NCBI RefSeq assembly: GCF_039555335.1
Contig: NC_092629.1
Coordinates: 496,001 to 560,000, forward strand
Origin: Amphiura filiformis
Taxonomy: Eukaryota; Echinodermata; Ophiuroidea; Amphilepidida; Amphiuridae
Length of the DNA: 64,000 bases
Reading direction: 5' to 3'
The notes under the pieces are model-generated. The model worked only from the letters and a program-made list of their open reading frames with translations. It was not told the DNA's origin and did not search any database. Positions 31,179-42,186 of this stretch are shown here, one piece after another (position 1 is the stretch's first letter; each line of letters begins with the position of its first letter). The position numbers were made by a program, and so were the translations under genes.

Positions 31179-32251
31179 CATGCGCGTACGCAGGAATTTT
31201 TCAAGGCCCAAGGGGGGTGTGATGATAAAAAAAAACCAAAATAAAGAAATGGCTGCGTCAAGGTCATCCCGTCAAGCTTATGCGACGCAGAGGGGTGTCT
31301 GAGGGGGATGTGCCCCCTCCGAATTAAAATTTTTGGAAAATGAAGACCTAATTGAAGCGATTTGGCAGACAATTTTGGCACTATTAATGTGTAAAATTTT
31401 AATTTGAAAAAGCCGAAAATTTGTGAATTGACGATCCATGAAACCTTTTGTGAACAAGTTTTCCCTACAGTTGTAGACCTATAAATTGTGTTAAACACAA
31501 ATTGGTAAATGTCGAAAGCAGAAACAAAAATGGCTGCTTGTTTATCCAGCCTACGCAGGGGGGTGTCTGAGGGGGATGTGCCCCCCTCAGAATTAAGAAA
31601 CTTTTGCAAAATGAAGACCTAATTGAAGCGATTTGGTGGACCATTTTGGCACTATTAGTGTGTAAAATTTTAGTTTGAAAAAGCCGAAAATTGGAGAAAT
31701 AACGGTCCATGAAGCCTTTCGTGAACAAGAGTTTTCCCTGCTGCAGAAGTTGGAAAAAATTGCAAAATGAAGGTCCGATTGAAGCCATTTAGTGCATAAT
31801 TTTTACACTATTTAAATCATTGCTTAAAACAGAAAAAAAGGACCCGAACTCAATTGGGTGTGACGATGTGGAGAGGTGTTGGTGTTAACATGTAGGCCCT
31901 ATATCCATGTCAATTAACAATTAAAACCTTTACGTAGAGGTTTGATGATGTGGGGGGGGGTGTTAACATTCGACACATGTACGTACGTTGCCAGCCAATA
32001 CCGGGTATAGGGGTGAGAAAAATTTGTGTGTGGGGGGGGGTAGTTAATGCATCTATAGGCCTATGATAATTGTGATAATATGGCCCCTATGCCTTGCTCA
32101 TCTCCCTCCTCTCCTCTCCCCCCCCCCCTCCTCTCTCTTTCTCTTCTCTCTCTCATATCTTTCTTTGCCTTTTCTCCCCCATTTTTATTTTTTTGGACAG
32201 ACTCAAGGGGGGTGTTTCCCACCCGTAACACCCCCCCTGCGTACGCCAATG
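31179..32251. mobile_element. Non-coding DNA element with internal repeats
   Basis: Ends CATGCGCGTACGCAGG and CCTGCGTACGCCAATG form imperfect terminal inverted repeats. A paralogous stretch at about 32697-32740 has the flanks joined without the element, i.e. an empty site. Inside are repeated ~200-bp modules (GTGTCTGAGGGGGATGTGCC followed by AATGAAGACCTAATTGAAGC, near 31294 and 31563), also found in the element at 44925-46454. Poly-G and CT-rich tracts (31953-32160) follow. No transposase. Confidence 0.65.
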
Positions 32252-32397
32252 GCCTGCGCCAAGCCGTGCGCTGACTCTTGGACTCGCCGATTTAGTTATG
32301 GGCCGGGGTTATGGGGTGGGTCCCAAAATGCGAAGTATATCACCGCAAAACATGGTGTTATGTTGATGAATAAATGTATTTCCTACCTTAAATAGTA

Positions 32398-32640
32398 TTT
32401 TAGTAATAAAATTTATGCATGAGTGATATAAAACAAATATTAACTGTCTTAAATTCGTGTAATGGTCGAAATATAATCACTCGGTGAAAGATGGATTGTT
32501 CCATTCCACGAGCGGCTCGTGGAATGGAACAATCCATCTTTCACCGAGTGATTATATTTCGACCATCACACTCATAGTCATAGACAGTTAATATTTGTAT
32601 ATTATATCATTCATACATAAATTCAAGACAGTTCATTGGT
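32398..32640. mobile_element. Foldback element with perfect 52-bp palindrome core
   Basis: The central 32462-32566 is a perfect inverted repeat, two 52-nt arms around a single G at 32514. Outside it the complementarity continues imperfectly (left from about 32398, right to about 32640). Half-copies occur at 31045-31178 (right side) and 32857-32940 (left side), so this is a repeat family and not a unique hairpin. No coding capacity. Confidence 0.85.
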
Positions 32641-32946
32641 TGATTTCCATTAATCATTTTTACTATCACCCTCTCCGTGTGATAGTCTTTACCATCATGT
32701 GCTCTGCCGTAGTGCGCCTGCGCCAAGTCGTAAGCGCTGGACTCTTGGACTCGCCGATTTAGTTATGGGTGGACCCCAAAATGTGAAGTATATCACGACA
32801 AAACATGGCGTTATGTTGATAAAAAAATGTATTTCCTACCATAAATAGTATTTTAGTAATAGAATTTATGCATGAGTGATATAAAACAAATATTAACTGT
32901 CTTAAATTAGTGTAATGTTCAAATATAATCACTTTCGGTGAAGAAC

Positions 32947-35405
32947 ATGGCGCTGTTCAGGAGTTTGTATCTCTTAAGCTTGTCTCAACTTGTCCCAAAA
33001 AATCCAATTTAAATAAAAGTTTAATCTTTATTTAAGACGTTGATTCAATCAAAATATTAAAAATGTTGTTACATGGGGTAGAAAAACAAACTTACTTTCT
33101 TGTATTTTCCGTGTATTTCAATGGGACGATTATTTAGTGGTGTGCGCCTTCAAAACTCATTTATATAGGCTATGGACATGATTAATACCTGATTTTAAGT
33201 GCCAAAAAGTTGAGATTTTTGTCTGAAACTGATGTCTTTGCAAAGAAAAAAGATCTGTTTTCTATTTCCGCCTACAAATACGCGATTTTATTCTTAAACG
33301 CACAAGAAATTTGCTTCAAAACACACGTTCCCGTCGAATTGACAATTTAAGGCCGGGCTATTGAAATTGAGCTATTTTGGCCACAATATCATAGAAGTGG
33401 TCACTTTTGATTATCTCGGTGCAGAAAAAATGAAACATCTTTGGAATTATTTTGATGCAAAATGTAATTATAAGATCCAAACTCAATTATAACCGTTTTG
33501 AAAATAATCACTGAACCTTTAATTGGCGAAATATATCGGCGTCCCAAGGGAACCAAATTTGAGTGACTCTTGGTTGTTTTGATAAAAACGATAGAATAGG
33601 AGCTCAACATTACAAATCTGTTCAGAAAATGTTCCGAATCGAATGTACATGGGCAATAGGCCCTCGGAACAATATCATGGCTGGAACTGGTAAGGAGGCG
33701 AGAGTGTCGGCTGAAATTCGGGATGGCGCTGTTCAGGAGTTCGTATCTCTTAAGCTTGTCTCAACTTGTCGGGGATCGTTAAAATGTCAACGAATTTCAA
33801 AACACAGAAAGCAGTAAACTTAATGGCGAGCGGTCCGAATTTTGAGCCATACAAGTTTACGTGGTGAACTAATGGACCCCCCCCGTGGCGTTTTGGCGTT
33901 TTGTGAAGTTGTTTTCTTTAAACTTCCGTGGTCATGCCTGTGCGTATCACGTACACGAGCGTAAACACAAAAGCAATAAACAATCACGCTGATTGGCTGA
34001 TCAATGCACTTGACAACAAGCTGGCTGACCCATTGGTCTTCGGCGCGGCGCGTAGTAAGAGACCTTGTCACTTCTACGCGATCGCAATTCACCAGCGCGT
34101 ACCCGGGCCACGGAAGTTTAAAGAAAACAACTTTAAATACAACAAGCAAATCATGACATAAGAGTGCGCTACACTAAATCCTTCCGCATTTGGTGTAACC
34201 CTTCATAGTTCGGTAAAAAATAGCGCCTATCACGAAATATATCGTCAGTCCCAAGGGAACCAAATTTGAGTGACTCTTGGTTGTTTTGATAAAAACGATA
34301 GAATAGGAACTCAACATTACAAATCTGTTCAGAAAATGTTCCGAATCGAATGTACATGGGCAATAGGCCCTCGGAACAATATCATGGCCGGAACTGGTAA
34401 GGAGGCGAGAGTGTCGGGTGAAATTCAGGATGGCGCTGTTCAGGAGTTTGTATCTCTTAAGCTTGTCTCAACTTGTCCCAAAAAATCCAATTTAAATAAA
34501 AGTTTAATCTTTATTTAAGACGTTGATTCAATCAAAATATTAAAAATGTTGTTACATGGGGTAGAAAAACAAACTTACTTTCTTGTATCTACCCGTGTAT
34601 TTCAATGGGACGATTATTTAGTGGTGTGCGCCATCCGAAGACACATTTTTATAGGATATGGACATGATTAATACCTGATTTTAAGTGCCAAAAAGTTGAG
34701 ATTTTTGTCTGAAACTGATGTCTTTGCAAAGAAAAAAGATCTGTTTTCTATTTCCGCCTACAAATACGCGATTTTATTCTTAAACGCACGAGAAATTTGC
34801 TTCAAAACACATGTTCCCGTCGAATTGACAATTTAAGACCAGGCTATTGAAATTAAGCTATTTTGGCCACAATATCATAGAAGTGGTCACTTTTGATTAT
34901 CTCGGTGCAGAAAAAATGAAACATCTTTGGAATTATTTTGATGCAAAATGTAATTATAAGATCCAAACTCAATTATAACCGTTTTGAAAATAATCACTGA
35001 ACCTTTAATTGGCGAAATATATCGGCGTCCCAAGGGAACCAAATTTGAGTGACTCTTGGTTGTTTTGATAAAAACGATAGAATAGGAGCTCAACATTACA
35101 AATCTGTTCAGAAAATGTTCCGAATCGAATGTACATGGGCAATAGGCCCTCGGAACAATATCATGGCTGGAACTGGTAAGGAGGCGAGAGTGTCGGCTGA
35201 AATTTGGGATGGCGCTGTTCAGGAGTTCGTATCTCTTAAGCTTGTCTCAACTTGTCCCAAAAAATCAAATTTAAATAAAAGTTTAATCTTTATTTAAGAC
35301 GTTGATTCGATCAAAATATTAAAAATGTTGTTACATGGGGTAGAAAAACAAACTTACTTTCTTGTATTTTCCGTGTATTTCAATGGGACGATTATTTAGT
35401 GGTGT
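32947..35405. repeat. ~0.78-kb tandem duplication, three copies
   Basis: The block starting ATGGCGCTGTTCAGGAGTT recurs at about 32947, 33722, 34430 and 35209. The associated GAGTGACTCTTGGTTGTTTT block recurs at 33561, 34268 and 35047. The first and last units are near-complete and highly similar (33150-33760 against 34635-35250); the middle unit has its interior replaced by 33770-34236. The ORFs repeated in each unit (MTLGCFDKNDRIG) look like incidental frames. Confidence 0.82.
33906..34133. mobile_element. Small inverted-repeat element inside tandem unit
   Basis: Terminal inverted repeats of about 26 bp (33906-33931 and 34108-34133; GTTGTTTTCTTTAAACTTCC and complement) flank about 175 bp of GC-richer sequence. 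A relative of its right end appears near 1967-1993. MITE-like, non-coding. Confidence 0.65.
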
Positions 35406-35669
35406 AAGCCCATAAGCAGGTCCAATAAAGTTTACGGCTGTATTTGTAGCATGTATGTGTATCTTTATACTGATATGGTTAGCATTTCTTGAAAGAAATC
35501 GGTTTGCGTTAAAAAGACGATTTTGTGAAAAATGTTTCAACTACATACCGGTAACCCCAATCTCCCGTACTTCACTTGACCCAAATATATGATTTTTTAT
35601 GGTGATGAGACACTCGCACATGGAATTTTAGAGGGATTTTGATAGCAATTCCACATAGAATAAAAAAGC

Positions 35670-35992
35670 CAGTGGCATAACTCTAGACATTTTCATTTGG
35701 GGGGCAAGCGGGGCAAACATAATGAGGGGGCAGGAATCCAGCACCTTTTGGCAAAGCGCGCGAACATTTTTGGCATATTGAAGCTAAACTGGTGACATAT
35801 GGTAAAAAAGTGGAATAAATGTGCAAAAATGTGTATTTTTTAAGGTTAAAATGATCAGATATGAGGTTATTTTAATAACTCTCACAAGTAGGCCTACTTT
35901 AACTTTTTCATTTGGGGGGGGGCAAACAGGGGGCAAGGGTTCAAAATGGGAGGGGCTCCAGCCCCCCCTGCTCCCCGCTGGTTACGCCACTG
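35670..35992. mobile_element. hAT-like MITE with 8-bp target duplication
   Basis: Starts CAGTGGCATAACTC and ends GGTTACGCCACTG. Flanks AAAAAAGC (35662-35669) and CAAAAAGC (35993-36000) agree at 7 of 8 positions. The CAGTGGCG-type terminus and 8-bp duplication are hAT hallmarks. The interior is G-rich or C-rich and non-coding. Confidence 0.82.
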
Positions 35993-36000
35993 CAAAAAGC

Positions 36001-36349
36001 TGCTATTTGAATTTGAATTCACCTTTCATAACTAGTTTTATATTGTGTATAATGTTCTGTATATCATGTGCTATGCACTGACTGGGCTACCCTGGTAAAA
36101 TATGACTTAATATAATAAATAAAAATGCAAATAACACCCTGGACGCCGGTGGTGGAGCATATTGAAGCACAAATTTCGAAGTATTCCAGGACGAAAAATC
36201 AAAAATCTTCTCCTCTGTTGGTAGTCCACACTTCAAAACAGTGAAATATCGCTAGGTAGTAAAGGATGGAAAATTTGACAAAAATATTGGAGCAAAAAAG
36301 AGACATGTCCGTTGGCTACGTCTGATGTGCTTTTGTTCTTCGAAGGTCA
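36001..36349. other. Gene-free stretch
   Basis: AT-rich sequence with no ORF or recognisable repeat boundary. AATAAA-like words occur near 36113-36119 but no gene precedes them. Confidence 0.4.
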
Positions 36350-36730
36350 TCCATGGGCATGACACCTGGTGGTTACAGTCAACATTTAAAGTCAAATTTT
36401 TGGAAGGTCATTTCAGAGACATCTGAGGTCACCCATGGGTCATCTGTGGTCAAATTTCTAAAAACTGTCACAGGGGCATGAAACTTGGTGGGTACAGTCA
36501 TCATTTAGAGCCAAATTTTTGGACAGTCATTGCAAGGTCACCTGAGGTCACTCAGAGGTCATCTGAAGTCAAATGACTAAAAACTGTTGTATGGGCATGA
36601 AACTTGATTGGTACAGTCAACATTTAGAGCCCAATTTTTGGAAGGTCATTTTGGGGACAGTAGGGGTCATCTGAGGTCAAATTAGTAGAAATTGTTGGAT
36701 GGGCATGAGACTTGGTGGGTACAGTCACCA
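36350..36730. repeat. ~115-bp GGTCA-rich tandem repeat
   Basis: Three to four diverged units containing GGGCATGAAACTTGGTGGGT, TACAGTCA and AATTTTTGGAAGGTCATTT, with many GGTCA words (AGGTCA, GGGTCA). It is non-coding. The GGTCA words are also nuclear-receptor half-sites, but their spacing simply follows the repeat. Confidence 0.7.
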
Positions 36731-37180
36731 TCAGCCAGGTAATTGTGCCCAGCCGAGACCCACCAAAATTTAGGGATCAAAGGTCAAATTCCAATATTGC
36801 TCCAATCAAGCTCAAATTGAACAGGCAAATCGCCATGGGTTGTTGCAGGTTCATTTACTTCTACCAAAAGTAATCGTAAAAGCAGGCGATCACGAAAGCA
36901 GGCGAGACTCGTGGTTCGAGAACCGCCTTGTTTTGCAATTGATTCATCAAATGTTGGCTGAATGTTTTGGATGAAAGTCAATCTTTGACAAGATGTAACT
37001 TTGTTATGGAAAGTGCTATGACAAAATGGTTTTCAGTTTTGGATTTCTTAAATCAAGGGCTTTAATTTGATATAAAATGATGCGGTTTGAAAGCAAATTT
37101 GAATTCACACCTTTCATACAGTCTACTTACATGTACAAGGAACTTGAGTTATTGACCATGACCAAAAATCCTATTTTGAA
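36731..37180. other. Gene-free stretch
   Basis: No supported feature. The reverse-strand frame 36784-36981 has no recognisable protein. Confidence 0.4.
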
Positions 37181-37540
37181 ATACGCGTCATACGACCTCG
37201 CAGTGATTTACAGTGCGCTACGCACAGGCACAATGCTTAGACGTTGATCCACAACCCTCAGCACACTTGACAGGTTGTCGCTGACCATTACGGCCCCACA
37301 TCATTCCATAAACCATTTAACAACAAATCAGGGACTTGGCTGCTTCAAGAGCGCACATCCTAGACATTCCACAAATAAACTTTGCAACCAGGATCAGCTC
37401 CCTAATTAGCAGTAAGTTCCTTGTCCAGGGGAATTTCAAGCTAATTCAATTTTTTCCATGTGGGTTCGCCAGGGTTCGAACCCGCAATCTCTCAGACCAT
37501 AGTCGAACGCCTTATCGAGTGAGCTAACTTAACTGCTTAA
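37180..37540 (-). mobile_element. tRNA-derived SINE
   Basis: Read on the minus strand from about 37530, the head looks like a tRNA gene: box-A-like TTAGCTCACTCGATAAGG, then box B GGTTCGAACCC (complement at 37473-37483). The anticodon stem does not form properly, so it is not a functional tRNA. A body follows with CTGGACAAGGAACTTACTG and a tail region with AGCATTGTGCCTGTGCGTAG, which I associate with SINE bodies of marine deuterostomes. Confidence 0.65.
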
Positions 37541-38240
37541 AAAGGGTTCTGGTTTATTAGGACACCCTGTAGATTGAACTGAGCTAAAGTGTTTTAACAC
37601 GTTTTAATAACATTCAAAAACATTTTTGATAATGTGCTGTAAAACATTCTATACCGTAATACAATATTATTTAATTGTTGAGAGGGGGGTGCTAGGTATA
37701 GCATCTTTGTCTTCTTTTTCATCTTTGCATGGGGTCATTTTGCATTTGATATGAAATCATACTTAAATTAATTTTTCCATACTGTTGTCCCTTATTTCAG
37801 ATTTATGACAAGTCTATGGAAAGTCTACTACATTACAGGGACTGCAATATTGTCATCTAAACTATATGACCAGTCTTTTGGAGAGTCTACTAGATACAAC
37901 ATGTACTGCTACATGTATGTCAGCCACACCACCCTACGCCATACATAAATTCGCCTAGCCTCATTTCCCTAAAATTGGACATGGTATGAATCCTCAGTTG
38001 TACTTTGTAAGTGACTCGAGTATGAGGAGATTGCCTTCCTTTCTCATCATTGGGGATGAATTAGAGGACATAAAACCTTGAATCGGGAAGTGCCATATTA
38101 TCGTAGACACTTCAAACAATTTATTTGAAGCATATATCCAACAGCAAACTCTTTTACACAGCTGACTATGACGTTGCTGCACACTGTCTTTTTGCAGCCT
38201 GCAAAGGAAACATATTCCACGTCAGGACTCAGGACACTAC
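37541..38240. other. Gene-free stretch upstream of zinc-finger gene 1
   Basis: 37575-37660 is another AACGTTTT/AACATTTTT-rich repeat remnant. The rest has no convincing ORF. If zinc-finger gene 1 has non-coding 5' exons they could lie here, but none can be recognised. Confidence 0.4.
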
Positions 38241-38244
38241 TGGT

Positions 38245-38435
38245 CACCTAACAGCATTTCTGATTGGTTGATAACTTGAAATGCTCATTTTAATTGCCAA
38301 TTATGACTAGGCTTTAAACTATTTATGGTCAAACTTGCATTTCCAGATGATCTTATTACTACCCTCCTTGATTGGTTGAAAATTGGACACAATATTTATT
38401 TCAACCAATCGGCAGGTAGTTCTCATAGGGTTAAA
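38245..38435 (+). promoter_or_regulatory. CCAAT-rich presumptive promoter of zinc-finger gene 1
   Basis: Contains ATTGGTT or ATTGG at about 38262, 38367 and 38380 and CCAATC at 38405. The segments AACAGCATTTCTGATTGGTT and CCAATCGGCAGGTAGTTCTC have close counterparts upstream of zinc-finger gene 2 (58075-58345), in opposite orientation relative to that gene. Similarity confined to this stretch suggests a conserved regulatory region. An upstream ATG at 38325 is in frame with the gene but in a poor context. Confidence 0.45.
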
Positions 38436-41400
38436 ATGGATTTGGAAGACCACATTAAGAGGTACATGCTTAATGCACAAAGTAGCGATAAGATACTAAA
38501 ATGTTGTTATTGTCCACACACATTCACTCAGACAGACTACCTTAAAATGCATGAATGGACCCATGAAATAAATGAAGGAAAAACTGAAATGAAAGTAACA
38601 AAGAAGACTACACCACGGACACAAAAATCATATCAATGCCAACATTGCAAGAAACATTTTAATGAAATGGACAACATCAAAATCCATGTCAGACAATGTC
38701 ACATGAAGACCCCCAAAGACCGTATCAGTAGGTGCGAAAAGGAGGTACAGGAAGAGCATGTGAGGTCTAAAACAAAGGAAGAGCAGACTTCTTCCAAAGC
38801 TGAAATTTATGAAGAGTTGATTGAACCAAAGAAGAAATCAGATGATGCAAAGAAAATTATTTTCAAAGACCATGTCAGAAGGCTCGAAAAGAAGGTAAAT
38901 GAAGAACATGTGAGAAGGCCTAAAACAAAGATACCTGAAGAGCAGACTTCTTCCGATAGATCTAAAGAAAAGATACCTGAAGAGCAGACTTCTTCCGATG
39001 ATGTTGAAATTTATGAAGAGTTGGTTGAACCAAAGAAAAGTTTTGATAGCAGTGCCTTAACCCATAGTACCAAGAAGAAATCTGATCACTCAAAGAAAAG
39101 TTTTGATAGCAGTGCCCTAACCCATAGTACCAAGATGAAATCTGATGACGCAAAGAAAAGTTTTGATAGCAGTGCCCTAACTCATAGTACCAAGAAGAAA
39201 TCTGATGATGCAAAGAAAATTATTTTCAGACGTACAAATATGTATGAACGCAAAATCGCTTCTCCAAGTTCCAAAAGCGTACCCAATGTTAGATATGAAG
39301 CAGAGAGTGATTCTGATTGGGACAGCGATGATTTGGTTCAACCAATCGAAAGTTGTGAAAACCATGTCGTAACTCGTAGTGCAAAGAAATCAGATGACGC
39401 AAAGAACATTGTTATTAGACGTACTAATATGTACGAAAGCCAAGTTGTCCATAATGCCCGCAAGACAATCACTGAGACACAGACTACACATACGGTATTA
39501 CGTACACCCGGGATATGTACTGTATGTGGGAAGTCAATCAAAACACAAGACAGACTGGAATATCACCAACATGTTTGTAATGCACACAGTGATGATATAA
39601 CCCATGATGCCAAGAGGAAATCAGATGATGCAAAGGAATTCATTGAGGTGAACATTGCAAAGAAGGTGTTATGCACCATATGTGGTAAATCATTGAAAAC
39701 GCAAGCAAGTCTTGAGCGCCACCAATCAAGAGTTCATGCCAATGAGAAAAAGAAATTCGTCAAGGTGCACACTGCAAAGAAGGCATTATGCACCATATGT
39801 GGTAAATCATTGAAAACGCAAGCAAGTCTAGAGCGCCACCAATCAAGAGTACATGCCAATGAGAGACTACAAGTGATCTGCACTGACCAGAAGCGTTTCA
39901 GGTGCGAGATATGTCACAAATTCTTAGCTAATAAGTTGTCTCTTAAAACGCATGTTACTATGGTGCACGATGGTGATAATCAAATAAAATTCCAATGCAA
40001 CGTGTGTGGGAAATCGTTAAAAACAAAACCAAGTCTACGATACCACATGTCCAGAGTTCACGGCAAGGAGAAACCCTTTAAATGTGATGTTTGTAATGTA
40101 TGCTATGCCAATAATTATACGCTTCAAAATCACCTGTTAACCCACGCCAAGAATAAAGTCACATTTCCATGTGTATACTGCGGCAAAACTTTCACAAAAG
40201 CACAGCGTACGAAAGCTCACATTGTCAGAAATCATCGCAAAGGGATATCCTTCCAATGCAAGATTTGTGAGGACAGTTTTAGCCAGAAGCGAATGCTGAA
40301 TGCTCATGTCAGGGACCACTCTAAGAGGTTACAATGTAAGCATTGTCACAAATGGTTTGTAAGAAAAAGTCAACGTGATCAACACTTGCTTCTCCATACT
40401 ACCAAGGTGCTATTAAGTTGTAAATTTTGTCCAAAACCATTTCTAACTAAGACGTGTCTTCGAAAGCATATTTCATGGCATCATGTCAAAGACAGATGCT
40501 ATCAGTGTAAATATTGCGAGAAACGGTTTGCGCTTGCTAGCCTAATGAGGGCGCATGTAGGTTCAGTGCATGGCAAATTAGGATTTAGAAGATGGAGAAG
40601 ACATGCGGCGTGTGTGGTGGTTCCTCCTTGGTGCATTGCCAAAGAGAGAGGCTTGTTTTGTACATATTGCCATAAACTATTTAGTTCGCGGCAGGCTGTA
40701 ATCTATCACATTCGATTACGTCACACTAACGAGAAACCGTACAAATGCGACATTTGTCAGAAAGCGTTTCATCGTAAAGATCACCTGAAAGACCACGTCA
40801 TGAATCACGGCAACGAAAAGCCATTCAAATGTAAGATGTGTCTCAAAAGCTTCGCACGTAAACGTGGCCTGAAGAACCACGAGTTACTCCACAAGCCGCG
40901 TACACGGCATCAGTGCGAGATATGTAAGAAACATTTTCTGGCGAAGACCTACCTCTGGCAGCATGTTTCACGGATGCACCCGGATAAGACGCCATTTTCC
41001 TGCGAAATCTGCCAGAAACCGTTTGCAAAACAAAAATTTCTTAACATCCATATGAAATTTCACACGAAAAAACACCATTGCGAGCTGTGTGACAAACGAT
41101 TTGCACATAGTACAAACCTTGGTTACCATATGAAAGCGCATCATGGTAGTAAACAGAAGCCCTACAAATGTCATATTTGTAACTTGAGTTACACAGTGAG
41201 GTCCTCACTCACAAGACACAATGCAAATGTTCACTACATAAACGCATCTTTCCGATGCTGTGGAAAAGAGCTAACATCAAAGCAGTTTTTGAAAGCTCAC
41301 TTAACCACTCATAATAAAGGTAATAAATTAATGAGATGCGCAATGTGTTGTAGGCGTTTTCTGTCAAAGTTTGCGCTTTTGACACACTGTAGAGGGCATA

Positions 41401-42185
41401 GCAAAGGAAAGGTCTTACGATGCCAGTACTGTCAGGTACGCTGTGCACAGAAAAGCCAACTGGACCAGCACATGCTTCAACATAGCAATGAAGATATTTT
41501 ATGTTGTGTGCTCTGTCAGAGAACATTTATAACGAGGGAAGGGTTGTCAAACCACATGTCATGGAGTCATATCAGAGACAAATGCTATGGGTGTAAGATG
41601 TGCAAGAAACAGTTTGTGCTTAGTAATCTACTGAAAGCTCACATCCTAACAGTTCATAATGGTAGGAAGTCGGTTAAAAGCTTCAAGCAGAAGACAAGTT
41701 GGAAATGTATGGTGAAAAATTTGGATTACTGTCTGCAGATTAAACTTGTGAAGCAGAAGGCACCATTGAACCACGCCTGCATCGTCTGTCAAAAAAGATA
41801 TGCTTCAAAAGGGCATCTTAGACAACACATGATGACTCATTCAGGCGAGAAGACATTTTCATGTGATTTTTGTCATAAGCATTTTGCCAATAAGTATCAC
41901 AAGAGGGCTCACACTAAAAGAGTTCACACGAGGGCCCCGCCAAAAATCACGTGCACACAGTGCGACAAAAAATTACATACCAATGGAGAACTACAACGTC
42001 ACATTAAACGCTATCACACTAGCAATGTGCAGGTCAAGTGTGAGTTGTGCCATAAATTATATCGGGATGTAGATTCGCTTCAGCAGCATATGAATTCACA
42101 TAACGGTGAGATATTTCAGTGTGAAATATGCGGAAGTTCCTCGCATCTAAGCATTCATTACAATATCACGTTAAACTTTACATAA
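38436..42185 (+). CDS. Poly-C2H2 zinc-finger protein 1 (~29 fingers before frameshift)
   Basis: 1249 aa from the ATG at 38436 (AAAATGG context). An in-frame ATG at 38325 would add 37 residues, but that stretch resembles non-coding sequence upstream of the paralogue. Two fingers (CCYCPHTFTQTDYLKMHEWTH; CQHCKKHF...) come first. Then a ~270-aa linker follows, with repeated KKSFDSSALTHSTKKKSDDA modules (60-bp DNA repeats, about 39035-39215), and then about 27 more C2H2 fingers with no recognised SCAN, KRAB or BTB domain. Two adjacent fingers (CTICGKSLKTQASLERHQSRVH) are duplicates. One finger is atypical, with two adjacent Cys (FRCCGKELTSKQ), a feature shared with gene 2. Presumably a nuclear DNA- or RNA-binding protein. 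The frame is lost inside the 30th finger near 42136; fingers continue in other frames to 42612. Confidence 0.88.
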   Translation: MDLEDHIKRYMLNAQSSDKILKCCYCPHTFTQTDYLKMHEWTHEINEGKTEMKVTKKTTPRTQKSYQCQHCKKHFNEMDNIKIHVRQCHMKTPKDRISRCEKEVQEEHVRSKTKEEQTSSKAEIYEELIEPKKKSDDAKKIIFKDHVRRLEKKVNEEHVRRPKTKIPEEQTSSDRSKEKIPEEQTSSDDVEIYEELVEPKKSFDSSALTHSTKKKSDHSKKSFDSSALTHSTKMKSDDAKKSFDSSALTHSTKKKSDDAKKIIFRRTNMYERKIASPSSKSVPNVRYEAESDSDWDSDDLVQPIESCENHVVTRSAKKSDDAKNIVIRRTNMYESQVVHNARKTITETQTTHTVLRTPGICTVCGKSIKTQDRLEYHQHVCNAHSDDITHDAKRKSDDAKEFIEVNIAKKVLCTICGKSLKTQASLERHQSRVHANEKKKFVKVHTAKKALCTICGKSLKTQASLERHQSRVHANERLQVICTDQKRFRCEICHKFLANKLSLKTHVTMVHDGDNQIKFQCNVCGKSLKTKPSLRYHMSRVHGKEKPFKCDVCNVCYANNYTLQNHLLTHAKNKVTFPCVYCGKTFTKAQRTKAHIVRNHRKGISFQCKICEDSFSQKRMLNAHVRDHSKRLQCKHCHKWFVRKSQRDQHLLLHTTKVLLSCKFCPKPFLTKTCLRKHISWHHVKDRCYQCKYCEKRFALASLMRAHVGSVHGKLGFRRWRRHAACVVVPPWCIAKERGLFCTYCHKLFSSRQAVIYHIRLRHTNEKPYKCDICQKAFHRKDHLKDHVMNHGNEKPFKCKMCLKSFARKRGLKNHELLHKPRTRHQCEICKKHFLAKTYLWQHVSRMHPDKTPFSCEICQKPFAKQKFLNIHMKFHTKKHHCELCDKRFAHSTNLGYHMKAHHGSKQKPYKCHICNLSYTVRSSLTRHNANVHYINASFRCCGKELTSKQFLKAHLTTHNKGNKLMRCAMCCRRFLSKFALLTHCRGHSKGKVLRCQYCQVRCAQKSQLDQHMLQHSNEDILCCVLCQRTFITREGLSNHMSWSHIRDKCYGCKMCKKQFVLSNLLKAHILTVHNGRKSVKSFKQKTSWKCMVKNLDYCLQIKLVKQKAPLNHACIVCQKRYASKGHLRQHMMTHSGEKTFSCDFCHKHFANKYHKRAHTKRVHTRAPPKITCTQCDKKLHTNGELQRHIKRYHTSNVQVKCELCHKLYRDVDSLQQHMNSHNGEIFQCEICGSSSHLSIHYNITLNFT

Positions 42186-42186
42186 G

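Noticed and set aside
36350..36730. Cluster of nuclear-receptor response elements (AGGTCA)
   Set aside because: GGTCA words occur because the 115-bp unit is repeated and they are not arranged as consistent direct or inverted repeats; no gene is adjacent.
37455..37535. Functional tRNA gene on the minus strand
   Set aside because: Box A and box B are present but the anticodon stem does not pair and a SINE-like body follows.
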